DNA of 24,841 bases from Chara braunii. Lineage: Eukaryota; Streptophyta; Charophyceae; Charales; Characeae. The notes under the pieces were generated by a model, which searched no databases, had not been told where the DNA came from, and saw only the letters and a program-made list of their open reading frames with translations. The position numbers were made by a program, and so were the translations under genes. This document shows, piece after piece, positions 18,101 through 24,841 of the stretch (positions within the stretch are counted from its first letter, which is position 1; each line of letters opens with the position of its first letter). The stretch covers positions 1,650,769 through 1,675,609 of the forward strand of contig BFEA01000014.1 in NCBI GenBank assembly GCA_003427395.1. Reading direction: 5' to 3'.

Positions 18101-18941
18101 CCTTTGTCCTTCAGCACAGCCTAAGGGGAGGTCTTGCTATCTGTACCAGTTCCTTCGTGATTATATCCACGAATACTGGGTAATGATCCGATATTGATGA
18201 AATTGAAAAGTCAGCATCAATGCATCTGTCCCAGATCGTACCCCTTACCGCAATGAAATCTAGCCTCCTACATGGTTGGGGGGAGTTCTCGTCTGGTCTC
18301 GGTCCAAACCAGGTATATCTATGTTCCTTCGGATTCATCTGTCTATATGTGTCTATCAAGCTTTGAGAATCCAGAAGGGACAGGAGCAACAAGTTGTCCT
18401 GTCTCAGGGGCGAGGCCACTGGAGAATCCAAGCCAGGGTTCAAGGTGGTGTTCCAATCCCCCATTAATACCAGGTTTTCTGTATCTGGGATCATAGGTGG
18501 TAAGTTTAAGAAAAATTATGTCCTTTCTATATAGTCCGTGGGAGCATATATATTCATGACTGCCCATTCTTCCGAATCCATTTCGAACTTTACCCAAACT
18601 CACCTACCACCCGAGTCACTGTAGTGGTCAAGGATTGTGCAGTCTAGGTCCTCGTGGAATAAAATAGTCGTACCGCCTCTGGATCCATTCGCTGGGGCCC
18701 AAAATCGAGGGCCCGTCCACCAGTTGCGGGCCTCATAGATTTTATCTGAATCTAACTTAGTTTTCTGAAGGCCCAAGATATGCACTTGTTCAGAATGGAC
18801 CCAAGAAACCATCCACGATCTTTTATGTCTCTCTGTCGTGTCATCCAATTCTTTTACGTTCCAGCTTGCAAGTCGGACCCTACAGGGTAAGACCATTGGG
18901 CTGGGGATTGCCGCCTTCGGTTTGGATGCGGAGAGAGTCAT
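14798..18941 (-). pseudogene. LINE-1 ORF2 (endonuclease / reverse transcriptase), broken
   Basis: This protein nicks target DNA and reverse-transcribes LINE RNA. Endonuclease: ASWNVKEL (Asn28), LQKTKL where the family has QETK (catalytic Glu replaced by Lys60), NIYAP, GDWN, RRLDFI and SDHYPVF. In-frame stops fall at 18600 (TGA), 18516 (TAA), 18111 (TGA) and 18072 (TGA). RT (17619-16670, shifted frame): NYHSISVLN (family NYRPIS), AFVKGRSIFEN, LLLDLEKAYDK (catalytic Asp), MRQGCPLAPLLF and IADD (family YADD; both aspartates kept). Frameshifts near 17619 and 16670 compensate each other. A TAG at 16068 precedes the C-terminal segment LFDNRWIVTPSG; a TAG at 15447 and another frame change follow. 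The Cys/His region (SRYNWGWESNAHVWVCCP) is interrupted by a (TA)n repeat, then IWRARNASVFN. No functional product is possible. Confidence 0.9.
15060..15122. repeat. (TA)n microsatellite inside LINE-1 ORF2
   Basis: About 31 TA units lie between VCCP and CRRILLQVIWRARN of the ORF2 C-terminal domain. The repeat encodes Ile-Tyr in either strand and so bridges open frames artificially. It interrupts the zf-RVT-like motif. Confidence 0.95.
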
Positions 18942-18975
18942 TGGCTGCTAGTAGTTCCCCAGTCCAATACTAGGT

Positions 18976-21405
18976 CTAGGATTGACTAGCTGCGTTGACT
19001 TTTGACTGAAACCCGGGGCTTGACAGAGTTGAACCAGCCTCCGTACGGATTATCCAGTCCGCAACTTCTTTGGCTGTCAGCTCTTGGGCCAAACGGATTT
19101 CAGCTGGGGAGTCCCAGTTCGGGGTAATGAGGTCCAGTAAAGGACACCAGAGTGTTCTTTCCTGACACAACTTGATCGCAGGTTCAGAAAGAAAGTTCAA
19201 ACCCAGAAAAGCTATGTGCAGAAGAGTTCTCTTGCCATTTGGCAAAGTAGCCACGTGTCTCCCCATGCGAGGTTCTGATAATAGCAGGCATGAGCCCTTA
19301 TCGATTAACACTTGGGCATTAACCAGTGCTGGAATCTGTTCCTCAGCGACCACTGCATGCACTTCAATGGCTGGGATTGACAACACTTCCTTGTTCGATC
19401 TCTCTGTGAAGATCATTAGGCCCAGTGGCGAGTCTACACAGATGAGTGGAATAAGGAAGTTCGTGATCGGGCCGTTCTCCTTATCTTTCTTAGTTAGGGT
19501 AGCCATTGGGTACGCAGCCAAGAGTGATTTCTTAGCAGACCGACCCGGATGACTTCTCTTTTTTGTCTAAACATCTCCCCAGACTTCCTGGCCAGTGTCG
19601 CTCATGGTCCGTTCCTCCCCCGTCACTGCAGCAGTCCCATCATTTGTTCGTGCTTTTTTATTTGGGTGCACAATCTCCTTGGAGGGTTCAAACCAAATTT
19701 GTTCCTCTTGGAACAGACCTGGGACAGCAAATTCCAGGTAATCTTTCTCCGGTCGAGCCTTTGGATCGAGGTAAGGCTCAGGCGACATCTGTCGATCCTG
19801 CCTCTCTTCCAAGTCTGTACCAGCGTTCGTGGCGGGTGGACTGGGGTCTGTCTGTATCTCCTCAATACAATCCTTGTTTGCCTTGTCCTCCCCGTTTTGG
19901 CTTGTCTTGCCTAACCTCCCTTTCTTCTTCTTCTTTGGTTTCAGACCGCCGAAGATGAAGGGGGGATTTGACAGTTCATTTACAAATTTCTCAGCAACAA
20001 CAGCCACTTTATCAAAAGAGGACAATCCCTTGCCCCCCTTTTCTTTCCATCTGGCCTTGGTCGTACTCTAACCCACTTCCACTCCTCCTTTCCCTCTATT
20101 ACCTCCTTCAGCTCCAGTCTCAATTCCCTTGAGTTTCTCTTTTCGTGTCCCGCTGCCATCTATCTGCTTTTCTGTCTGCTTTTCAACCCTCAACTCATTT
20201 TTGGAGATTGGTGAAGGCTCCTTTACTTTCTCCCTTTCCTTTGCCTCTTTGCTTTCCTCTTCACCACCCTTCTTTCCATTGTCCTCCCCTTCCTTGTCCT
20301 TCCACTTCTGCCTTCCCTTCTCTCCCTTTCCATTGCCATCATCCTTCTCAGGGGTCACTTCCTTACCCTTTTTCCTCCCCTTTTCCTTTTCCCTTTCCCC
20401 ATTTCCTTCTTTACCCTTTCCTTCTTCCCCTTCGTCACCTTCCACCTTATCTCCCTTACCATCTTTGCTCTTTCCCTTCCCTTTCCCTTTGCCTTCCTCC
20501 CGATCTCCTTCATTACCATCTCCCTGTTTCACCGCTTCCTTCTCCTGTGAGCTAGATTTCTTTTTCTTAGCAGGACAACAATCATCCGTATCTTTATGAA
20601 AATGACGTCTACATACCGAACACCACGGAGTGGTGGCGCAGGTGACATCGATTTCCATCTGACCCAGATCTCTCAGATTAATAATTAATCGTTTCTTGTA
20701 TCTCAGTTTAGCGGAGGGCTGAAAATCAAACCTGATATCCCGAAGGTCGGGAGACAGACGATCCTTATATGCTGCACAAACACGAAGAATAGGTCCAAAG
20801 GCATCTTCGATCGCTCCTTTAAGGTGGCCCATGGCTGAGACCGGAACATCGTGACACCTAATCCAAAAAAAAATTTGTTGCATCGCATCTCTCCATTCCG
20901 CTAATTGCCGCTCAGACATCCAAGGGCGAAAGGTCGCTGAATAAACTCGATTATCTAGTTCTATCCTTTCCTCCCCTTTTCTTAGCATCCATGTTGCAAT
21001 CTGGCTAGCAGAAGCAACGTAGGTAACCAAGTTTCTTCCCTCGTTACGGAAAACACCCCTGATTGGAGGAGAGTTGGTTTCCCCAGAGGCAGCCCACCCA
21101 TTCTCGTATATTCGTACGAGACGGTTTTTGACGTCGACTGGAAGGGAGGACGCTTCATCCCCAAACATAATCGTGACGGCATGTTGACTCAGCCAATTGG
21201 CTTGGAGTCTTGACAGCTCGAGGCTAACATCCACCACAACACAGTCTTCCTCTACAGTCACTGTTCGCAGCGCCAAACGAGGGGGGAGGATTTCATCAAC
21301 AAAACAAGCCTTTAAACACTCACGAACTCTTTCTTTGTCTGCGTCTGTCGGAGGAGAGGAGATCGAAACCGACCCTCCCTCTGCCAGGCAGGAAGAAGAA
21401 GCCAT
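18976..21405 (-). pseudogene. LINE-1 ORF1 (nucleic-acid-binding protein), two amber stops
   Basis: The best start is the ATG at 21405 (context ATCATGGCT) and not the in-frame ATG at 21462. The frame stays the same for about 809 codons to a TAG at 18976-18978, broken only by TAG codons at 20068 and 19567. From the N-terminus there is a roughly 260-residue folded region of the kind seen in plant LINE ORF1 RNA-binding domains. Next comes a cysteine/histidine cluster CSVCRRHFHKDTDDC (about residues 262-276; CX2CX4HX5C, a zinc-knuckle variant). A very long Lys/Glu/Gly-rich low-complexity tract (about residues 280-420) is followed by a conserved-looking C-terminal region (LIPLICVDSPLGLMIFTE). ORF1 proteins bind LINE RNA and form the retrotransposition particle. 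Both internal ambers could be CAG to TAG changes. ORF2 follows in a different frame, 34 nt downstream. Confidence 0.8.
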
Positions 21406-21898
21406 GATGAACACAAAACTAATCAGAACGAACCAGCCTAAAATCCTTATTCTAATATTCATAATACTAAAAAATACCTTCCACGGTGAACCACACTGGG
21501 GGTTACAGACTGAAAATAGCTTATACCTGGAAGAGCATCAGATACTGGAGGATCCTCTGTCGAAGCAGCTAACTCGCTGACGCCCGTAGGGATCATGACC
21601 GCCCTGGGATCCCGTACTCCGGAAAAATACCTTGGCGTAGAAAACAGGGCTGTCCGGCCCTTGAAGTTCACGAGGAGAACGACTGGTCGGCGGCAGCTCC
21701 CTTACCTCTCCCTGATATACGAGGTACTTGTGAACACTCTCCTCTCGAGTGATTCACCTGGTCCAACAGCCCGAACCCATGCGCCTACGACTTCGAGTCC
21801 ACTCTCCCTTGGAAATACCGAGGGAGACATCCCAACTTCTTCGTCCCTGCGTCAAAACGCGCAATATCCCCGACGGAAATTTTCCTAACTCTAAGCTT
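21406..21898 (-). other. Probable LINE-1 5' UTR and upstream flank
   Basis: There is no recognised coding motif. CCGACGGAAATTTTCCT at 21870-21886 resembles CCGATGAATGATTTTTCC at 14223-14240, just outside the U6 poly(T), with several mismatches. If this is a decayed target-site duplication, LINE-1 plus U6 was one insertion and the 5' UTR is about 465 bp. Confidence 0.35.
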
Positions 21899-21947
21899 GC
21901 TAAGCGCCAAGCGCCGCTGAAGCGGCGCCGCCGAAGCAGCGCTTAGC
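21899..21947. repeat. GC-rich cruciform-type inverted repeat
   Basis: GCTAAGCGC (21899-21907) pairs with GCGCTTAGC (21939-21947). Inside, GCGCCGCT-GA-AGCGGCGC (21911-21928) is a perfect 8-bp stem with a two-base loop. Confidence 0.8.
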
Positions 21948-22001
21948 GCAGGCAAGATTAACGCAGGAAATTAGTGCAGGAAATTAGCGCAGGAAATTAG
22001 C
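21948..22001. repeat. 13-bp tandem repeat GCAGGAAATTAGC
   Basis: Three 13-bp units (21963-21975, 21976-21988, 21989-22001) are preceded by a degenerate 15-bp unit, GCAGGCAAGATTAAC. The array directly abuts the right arm of the 21899-21947 inverted repeat. Confidence 0.85.
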
Positions 22002-22056
22002 GCAGCGTCCCCGAATCCACGGTCCTCTTTTTTCTCCGGCCTTCCTTTTTCTTTTC

Positions 22057-22086
22057 GGCGGAGCGTACTCATGGCGTCGCTCCGCC
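22057..22086. repeat. Hairpin at the left end of mini TIR element A
   Basis: GGCGGAGCG (22057-22065) and CGCTCCGCC (22078-22086) form a perfect 9-bp stem with a 12-nt loop. The right arm is also the left terminus of element A. Confidence 0.7.
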
Positions 22087-22181
22087 ACTCACGAGATGCA
22101 CAGAAGACAAGATATACGTCGGTGTATTTTTCCGTGCTTTAGCCGAAGATTCACATTTTGTGAGTAGTGGAGCCAGGCCCC
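22073..22181. mobile_element. Mini TIR element, copy A
   Basis: The left end GGCGTCGCTCCGCCACTC and right end GAGTAGTGGAGCCAGGCCC are approximate inverted complements. Internal landmarks are related to copies B and C. It is non-coding and is the most diverged of the three copies. Confidence 0.45.
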
Positions 22182-22454
22182 ATGGAGACCTCTTCCACCT
22201 TGCCTCTCGTAGTTTGGACATGATTTCGGTCAAATGTATCCAGCCTGGCCGTAAAAGCGGTCATATACATGCAGGAAGCTCCTCATGTGAGTATTGCTTC
22301 GCTTCCGTACACAGCATTCTACATGCATTTTGGGATCCGACCAGATACACTCAGTATGGTGCAACATTTTGAATGTTTACGAAAGCAGGTCAAGATACAT
22401 CTCAAATGTTGTACAGGGAAACGAGGCCCTATAGCCTAATTACTTCGCCGTTGC

Positions 22455-22502
22455 TGTTTTGGAGTCCTTTTTTTTTTTTTTTGTTTGGTATGTTTTGGAG
22501 TC
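22455..22502 (-). mobile_element. Tail-only retro-insertion (minus strand) with 12-bp duplication
   Basis: TGTTTTGGAGTC at 22455-22466 is repeated exactly at 22491-22502. The 24 bases between are a poly(T) run plus GTTTGGTA, that is, TACCAAAC-poly(A) on the minus strand. Confidence 0.7.
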
Positions 22503-22509
22503 TTGCCAC

Positions 22510-22556
22510 ACGTCTCCTCATCATTTTTTTTTTTTTGGGGGAACGTCTCCTCATCA
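22510..22556 (-). mobile_element. Tail-only retro-insertion (minus strand) with 14-bp duplication
   Basis: ACGTCTCCTCATCA at 22510-22523 is repeated exactly at 22543-22556. Between them lie T13 and GGGGGA, which on the minus strand reads TCCCCC followed by A13. The C-rich base next to poly(A) resembles other LINE termini here (TTTCC-A, TTTTCCC-A). Confidence 0.8.
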
Positions 22557-22565
22557 CAGGCCACT

Positions 22566-22659
22566 GGCCCTCGCTCCTTCGAAAACCTCTGCTAGAACGA
22601 AGATACACCGCCATTATTTTATGTCGTTTGTGCACGTCGACAGTAGTGGAGCGGGGCCC
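22566..22659. mobile_element. Mini TIR element, copy B
   Basis: It starts GGCCCTCGCTCC and ends AGTAGTGGAGCGGGGCCC, inverted complements. It shares CTGCTAGAAC, ACACCGCCAT and TTTTGTG-type blocks with copy C in the same order. It is shorter on the left side than C and non-coding. Confidence 0.6.
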
Positions 22660-22883
22660 ACTGTTTGCTCCCGCCATGTTTTTTATCTTTTTTTTCCCCG
22701 CTGAGAAGGGCGACAGCCTTGAGATATCCGACTATTCCACTCATCGACCATGTCGGGTCTCGAGCTCAGGTCTGTCTATCTCGACATTCCATGAGTGAAC
22801 ATACTCAGCTGGGCGTGCCGGTTCGTTTCCTGCAGCCGGATTCGAACACGGATGCGTATTACAACAGTTCATGGGTATACCAA

Positions 22884-23013
22884 GGGCCTCGCTCCACTAC
22901 GCTCGAAATGTGCAAAACGAGAGTGAATCATCTGCTAGAACATGGAAACATACACACCGCCATGATTTTTGTCTTTTGTGGATCACGGTAGTAGTGGAGT
23001 GGAGCGACGCCCC
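22884..23013. mobile_element. Mini TIR element, copy C
   Basis: It starts GGGCCTCGCTCCACTACGCT and ends AGTAGTGGAGTGGAGCGACGCCC. The 15-20 bp ends are inverted complements with a short insertion on the right. Interior blocks match copy B. No target-site duplication is evident. Confidence 0.6.
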
Positions 23014-23100
23014 AACTCAGCTGCCCGTCAGTAACTTCATCTGCTTTTCATAGACCGAAAGCCGTCTGCTGTGACTTGACACGAATAAAATCGAGTCGAG

Positions 23101-23387
23101 AAAACAGAAAAGACGCCGGGGGCGTGGTCCCACTAGCAAAAAGGATCGGACCGAATGCCCGAATCTGGACGTGATTGTGGAGAGGTACAGGAAATCGAGA
23201 TTGAACTGCTTTTCTGCATCTCTGCACAAAACACATCCAGATTCAGGAGCTTGATCCTATCCTCTTTGCTAGTGGGACCTCGGCCCGGCAGTGAGGTCCC
23301 CGGCCTCGTTCTATTGATGTATAATGCAAGTACAAGCTTTCCGAAAAAAAAAAAGAAAAAGAAAAAAAAGAAGACGCCGTCTTTTCT

Positions 23388-23392
<5 letters not shown>
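23101..23392. repeat. Nested long inverted repeat
   Basis: The outer arms are 23101-23115 and 23378-23392 (AAAACAGAAAAGACG and its exact complement). The inner arms are 23126-23173 and 23232-23279, 48 bp each and matching at 39 positions without gaps (GGTCCCACTAGCAAA / TTTGCTAGTGGGACC at the outside). The inner spacer is 58 bp. Confidence 0.75.
23280..23370 (+). mobile_element. LINE/SINE-type 3' tail, plus strand
   Basis: The hairpin TGAGGTCCCCGGCCTCG (23292-23308) is followed by ~30 nt, then AAGCTTTCCG and an A-rich tail (23344-23370). The hairpin and the AAGCTTTCC terminus both match the 3' end of LINE-1, which lies on the opposite strand. The upstream body is the 48-bp inverted repeat, not LINE coding sequence. 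It may therefore be a non-autonomous partner using the LINE tail. Confidence 0.6.
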
Positions 23393-23429
<37 letters not shown>

Positions 23430-23457
23430 TGGGTGTCCCGGCCCTTCCCGTCTTTTC
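23377..23457 (-). mobile_element. Very short poly(T) retro-insertion with 10-bp duplication
   Basis: CCGTCTTTTC at 23377-23386 recurs at 23448-23457. Between them lie a roughly 40-nt T run and GTGGGTGTCCCGGCCCTTC. On the minus strand this is a 19-nt body followed by poly(A). Confidence 0.55.
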
Positions 23458-23579
23458 CATTTGTCGGACTCAGCTGTTCGACAGCGAGACGGCGAAGTCA
23501 CCACGTGGCAAGCTAGTTGGCATTGTAGGGTTTTTGGTTGTAGCAGAAACGAGATCCGCTCTAACGAAACTACCACGAA

Positions 23580-23666
23580 GGGGCTCGCTGCACTATTCTA
23601 GGGGCCTCGGTGCACTACTCTAGGGGCCTCTCTGCACCACTTCAGAGGCTCGCCACACAGGCTGTC
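23580..23666. repeat. 22-bp tandem repeat running into a transposon terminus
   Basis: The units are 23580-23600 (21 bp), 23601-23622, 23623-23644 and 23645-23666. The first three follow GGGGCCTCGSTGCACTACT with small changes. The fourth, GAGGCTCGCCACACAGGC..., is exactly the left TIR of the element at 23645-24187. Confidence 0.8.
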
Positions 23667-24187
23667 GAATGTCGAAAATTTTCGAAAGGTGTCAGAAAAT
23701 TTTTGACAGTCGGGCCGTCTACAGTTTCGCCCCCCTTCCCCACATAGCCTGTCGAGGGGCGAGGTTGTCGAAAGTTGTCAAGTCGACTCAGCCTTTCGAC
23801 ACAGCACCTCAGCCTTTCGACAGGTGCTGTGTGGCGAAGGCAGTGGCCTGTCGGGAGTTGTTACAGGGATGAATTTGTGCGCGCAAGGGACCAGATGTCG
23901 ATGCCGTTTTCGACAGCAACTGTTGACTACATACGGACAAACAGGCAACGGCTGTCAGGGAGCAGTCCAGGAGAATGGATTATGGGAGGCGTTTTTCGAA
24001 AGCTGGGCGGGCCACTGTCAAATTTCCGTCACCTGCAGGCTGGGGGAAACGGTTGCTGGAGGGCAGCTGTCAAAAGTGCCATCCTGACACCTGTCCAAAT
24101 TTTTTTGAGAGGCAACTCTTTGAAAGTCTGTGTGGCGATGCAAAATTGTCGAAAACCGGGTTTTTGACAGCCTGTGTGGCGAGCCTC
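23645..24187. mobile_element. TIR element (MITE-like), 543 bp, with internal TIR-like motifs
   Basis: The terminal inverted repeat is 22 bp and perfect: 23645-23666 (starting GAGGCTCGCCACACAGG) and 24166-24187. The flanks are TCA on the left and TTA on the right, a possible degenerate 3-bp target duplication of the TNA type. Subterminal palindromes include TCGAAAATTTTCGA at 23672-23685. Inside are further copies of the CGCCACACAG/CTGTGTGGCG motif at 23733-23757, 23812-23840 and 24125-24138. No transposase frame is recognisable. Confidence 0.65.
23790..23841. repeat. Strong hairpin inside the 543-bp element
   Basis: GCCTTTCGACACAGCACCT, starting near 23791, pairs with AGGTGCTGTGTGGCGAAGGC (23822-23841). 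Eleven central pairs are perfect and the loop is CAGCCTTTCGAC. Confidence 0.7.
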
Positions 24188-24247
24188 TTAGACTCTCGAT
24201 AGGGAAACTCTCGAAACCCGCTCGAGAGCTGTCCGAAGGCACGCTAT

Positions 24248-24597
24248 GGGGCTCGCCACACCAGTGTCGAGAACCTTTCTTTTTCACCAACTGTCAGACA
24301 TTTTTCGCCTACTTCTTTTCGCCACCCCCCTCCCCCTTCGCCACACAGCACTGTAGAATGGTCGCACTTGTGAATGTCAGATGGAAAAGGACGAATGCCA
24401 CTGAGGGTACGACAAGCACTAGTCCATCCTGACATCACGCCCACTCACCAATTTCGAAGAGAAGTCGACTGTTGAAAACTTCGGAGTAGCAGGCTGGGGG
24501 GTTCAAGAACTTTGGACAACAGGTGTCGAGAAGCATTCTCTGACAACTTGTGAGTTTTCTTGAAGCTCCCGTCTCCAATTTCGACAGCCTGTGTGGC
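24248..24597. mobile_element. Second TIR-bounded segment of the same family
   Basis: The left motif GGGGCTCGCCACACCAGTGT (24248) and right motif TTTCGACAGCCTGTGTGGC (24579-24597) are diverged inverted copies of the 23645-24187 termini. An internal CCTTCGCCACACAGCAC (24335-24351) is the exact complement of 23824-23840. It is probably a related element arranged in tandem, and the ends are less certain. Confidence 0.45.
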
Positions 24598-24600
24598 AAA

Positions 24601-24841
24601 AATAATTTATTTACTTATTTATTTTTTTGAAAACCCTTCGAAAACCCACTATCCCGGCGGTGGTGAGAGAACCGCCAGAATTGAGGATTTCCCCGTTGGG
24701 CCGCTCCATCTATTGGCGGGGAGCTACACCTGCTGAAAACCGGGCTCAGCGTCCCTTAAAAAACATACATGTGGCATTGAGGGTATCTTTTGTCGAACAG
24801 GGCTGTAAAACATTGTATTCTCTACCCGAGGGATTCCCGAT
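24601..24841 (-). mobile_element. Probable 3' end of a third LINE (LINE-3), runs off the window
   Basis: An AT-rich, T-rich stretch (24601-24629) is followed by GCTGAAAACCGGGCTCAGC and GTCCC (24732-24755). This is the same hairpin-plus-flank motif found in the 3' UTRs of LINE-1 and LINE-2. A further hairpin GGCGGT...ACCGCC lies near 24656-24676. The orientation implies the body lies beyond 24841. Confidence 0.5.

Larger units (their letters stand above)
14376..21405 (-). mobile_element. LINE-1: near full-length, inactive L1-type retrotransposon
   Basis: On the minus strand the order is: possible 5' UTR (above 21405), ORF1 (21405-18976), ORF2 with APE endonuclease, RT and C-terminal domain (18941 to about 14798), a ~0.4-kb 3' UTR, the terminus AAGCTTTCC and a 16-nt poly(A). 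The boundary given ends at the ORF1 start. A weak candidate 5' target-site duplication at 21870-21886 would extend the element by about 465 bp. Both ORFs carry several stops and frameshifts, so it is dead. The 3' end is fused to a U6 snRNA fragment. Confidence 0.92.

Noticed and set aside
20129-20599. Ser/Pro/Phe/Leu-rich plus-strand frames of 136-156 codons
   Set aside because: These are the antisense shadow of the Lys/Glu/Gly-rich tract of LINE-1 ORF1.
22815-22850. GTTCGAATCC (minus strand), a tRNA T-arm or Pol III B-box lookalike
   Set aside because: The stem does not pair properly and no A box or cloverleaf could be found upstream.
23128-23601. Plus- and minus-strand frames of about 148 codons around the poly(T) run
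   Set aside because: They are extended artificially through poly-Lys and poly-Phe and contain micro-insertion and repeat DNA only.

Overview
The window looks like repeat-rich nuclear DNA of a streptophyte, meaning a land plant or a close algal relative. The best evidence is a truncated U6 snRNA copy at 14290-14375 (minus strand). Its 3' half ends in the plant form (CGCATAAATCGAGAAATGG) and not the animal form. The LINEs also have plant L1-type ORF2 architecture (APE endonuclease, reverse transcriptase, CxxC...H C-terminal domain). I see no intact protein-coding gene with an obvious host function and no tRNA, rRNA, CRISPR or bacterial-type signal. I could not fix the species.

Layout. 1-2850 is AT-rich: two microsatellites, two ~520-bp copies of a terminal-inverted-repeat (TIR) element (331-850 and 1203-1721), and two related hairpins. 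2850-5880 changes abruptly to GC-richer DNA holding four co-directional, unrecognised, decaying small genes (A-D). Two of the intergenic gaps carry TATA-like boxes, and a GC-palindrome TIR element (4181-4672) sits between B and C. 5880-9090 has no recognisable gene; a tRNA-iMet-type primer-binding-site motif at 6668-6680 hints at an LTR-retroelement relic. 9090-10080 holds two poly(A)-tailed retro-copies, one insertion that is nothing but poly(A) between target-site duplications (TSDs), and a short tandem duplication. 11163-13690 is a 5'-truncated LINE (LINE-2, minus strand). 14241-21405, perhaps to about 21870, is a near full-length but dead LINE (LINE-1, minus strand). Its poly(A) runs straight into a 5'-truncated U6 snRNA with its own 41-nt poly(A). 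21890-24600 is packed with hairpins, short tandem repeats, two families of small TIR elements, three more poly(T)-dominated micro-insertions and another LINE/SINE-type tail. 24601-24841 looks like the 3' end of a third minus-strand LINE that runs out of the window.

How it fits together. The dominant process is target-primed reverse transcription by LINEs. It left one long copy, one medium copy, short tails, tail-only scars and a LINE/U6 chimera. Several LINE and SINE-like tails share short hairpins (TGAGG-loop-CCTCA, or TGAG-loop-CTCA) just upstream of poly(A), as expected if the RT recognises a 3' stem-loop. The coding regions are broken mainly by stops explicable as C-to-T or G-to-A changes (CAG to TAG, CGA/TGG to TGA, CAA to TAA). 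This matches methylation-driven decay of silenced plant repeats. The most novel items are the LINE/U6 chimera, the tail-only insertions, the 22-bp tandem repeat that runs in phase into a transposon TIR, and the unidentified A-D gene cluster.
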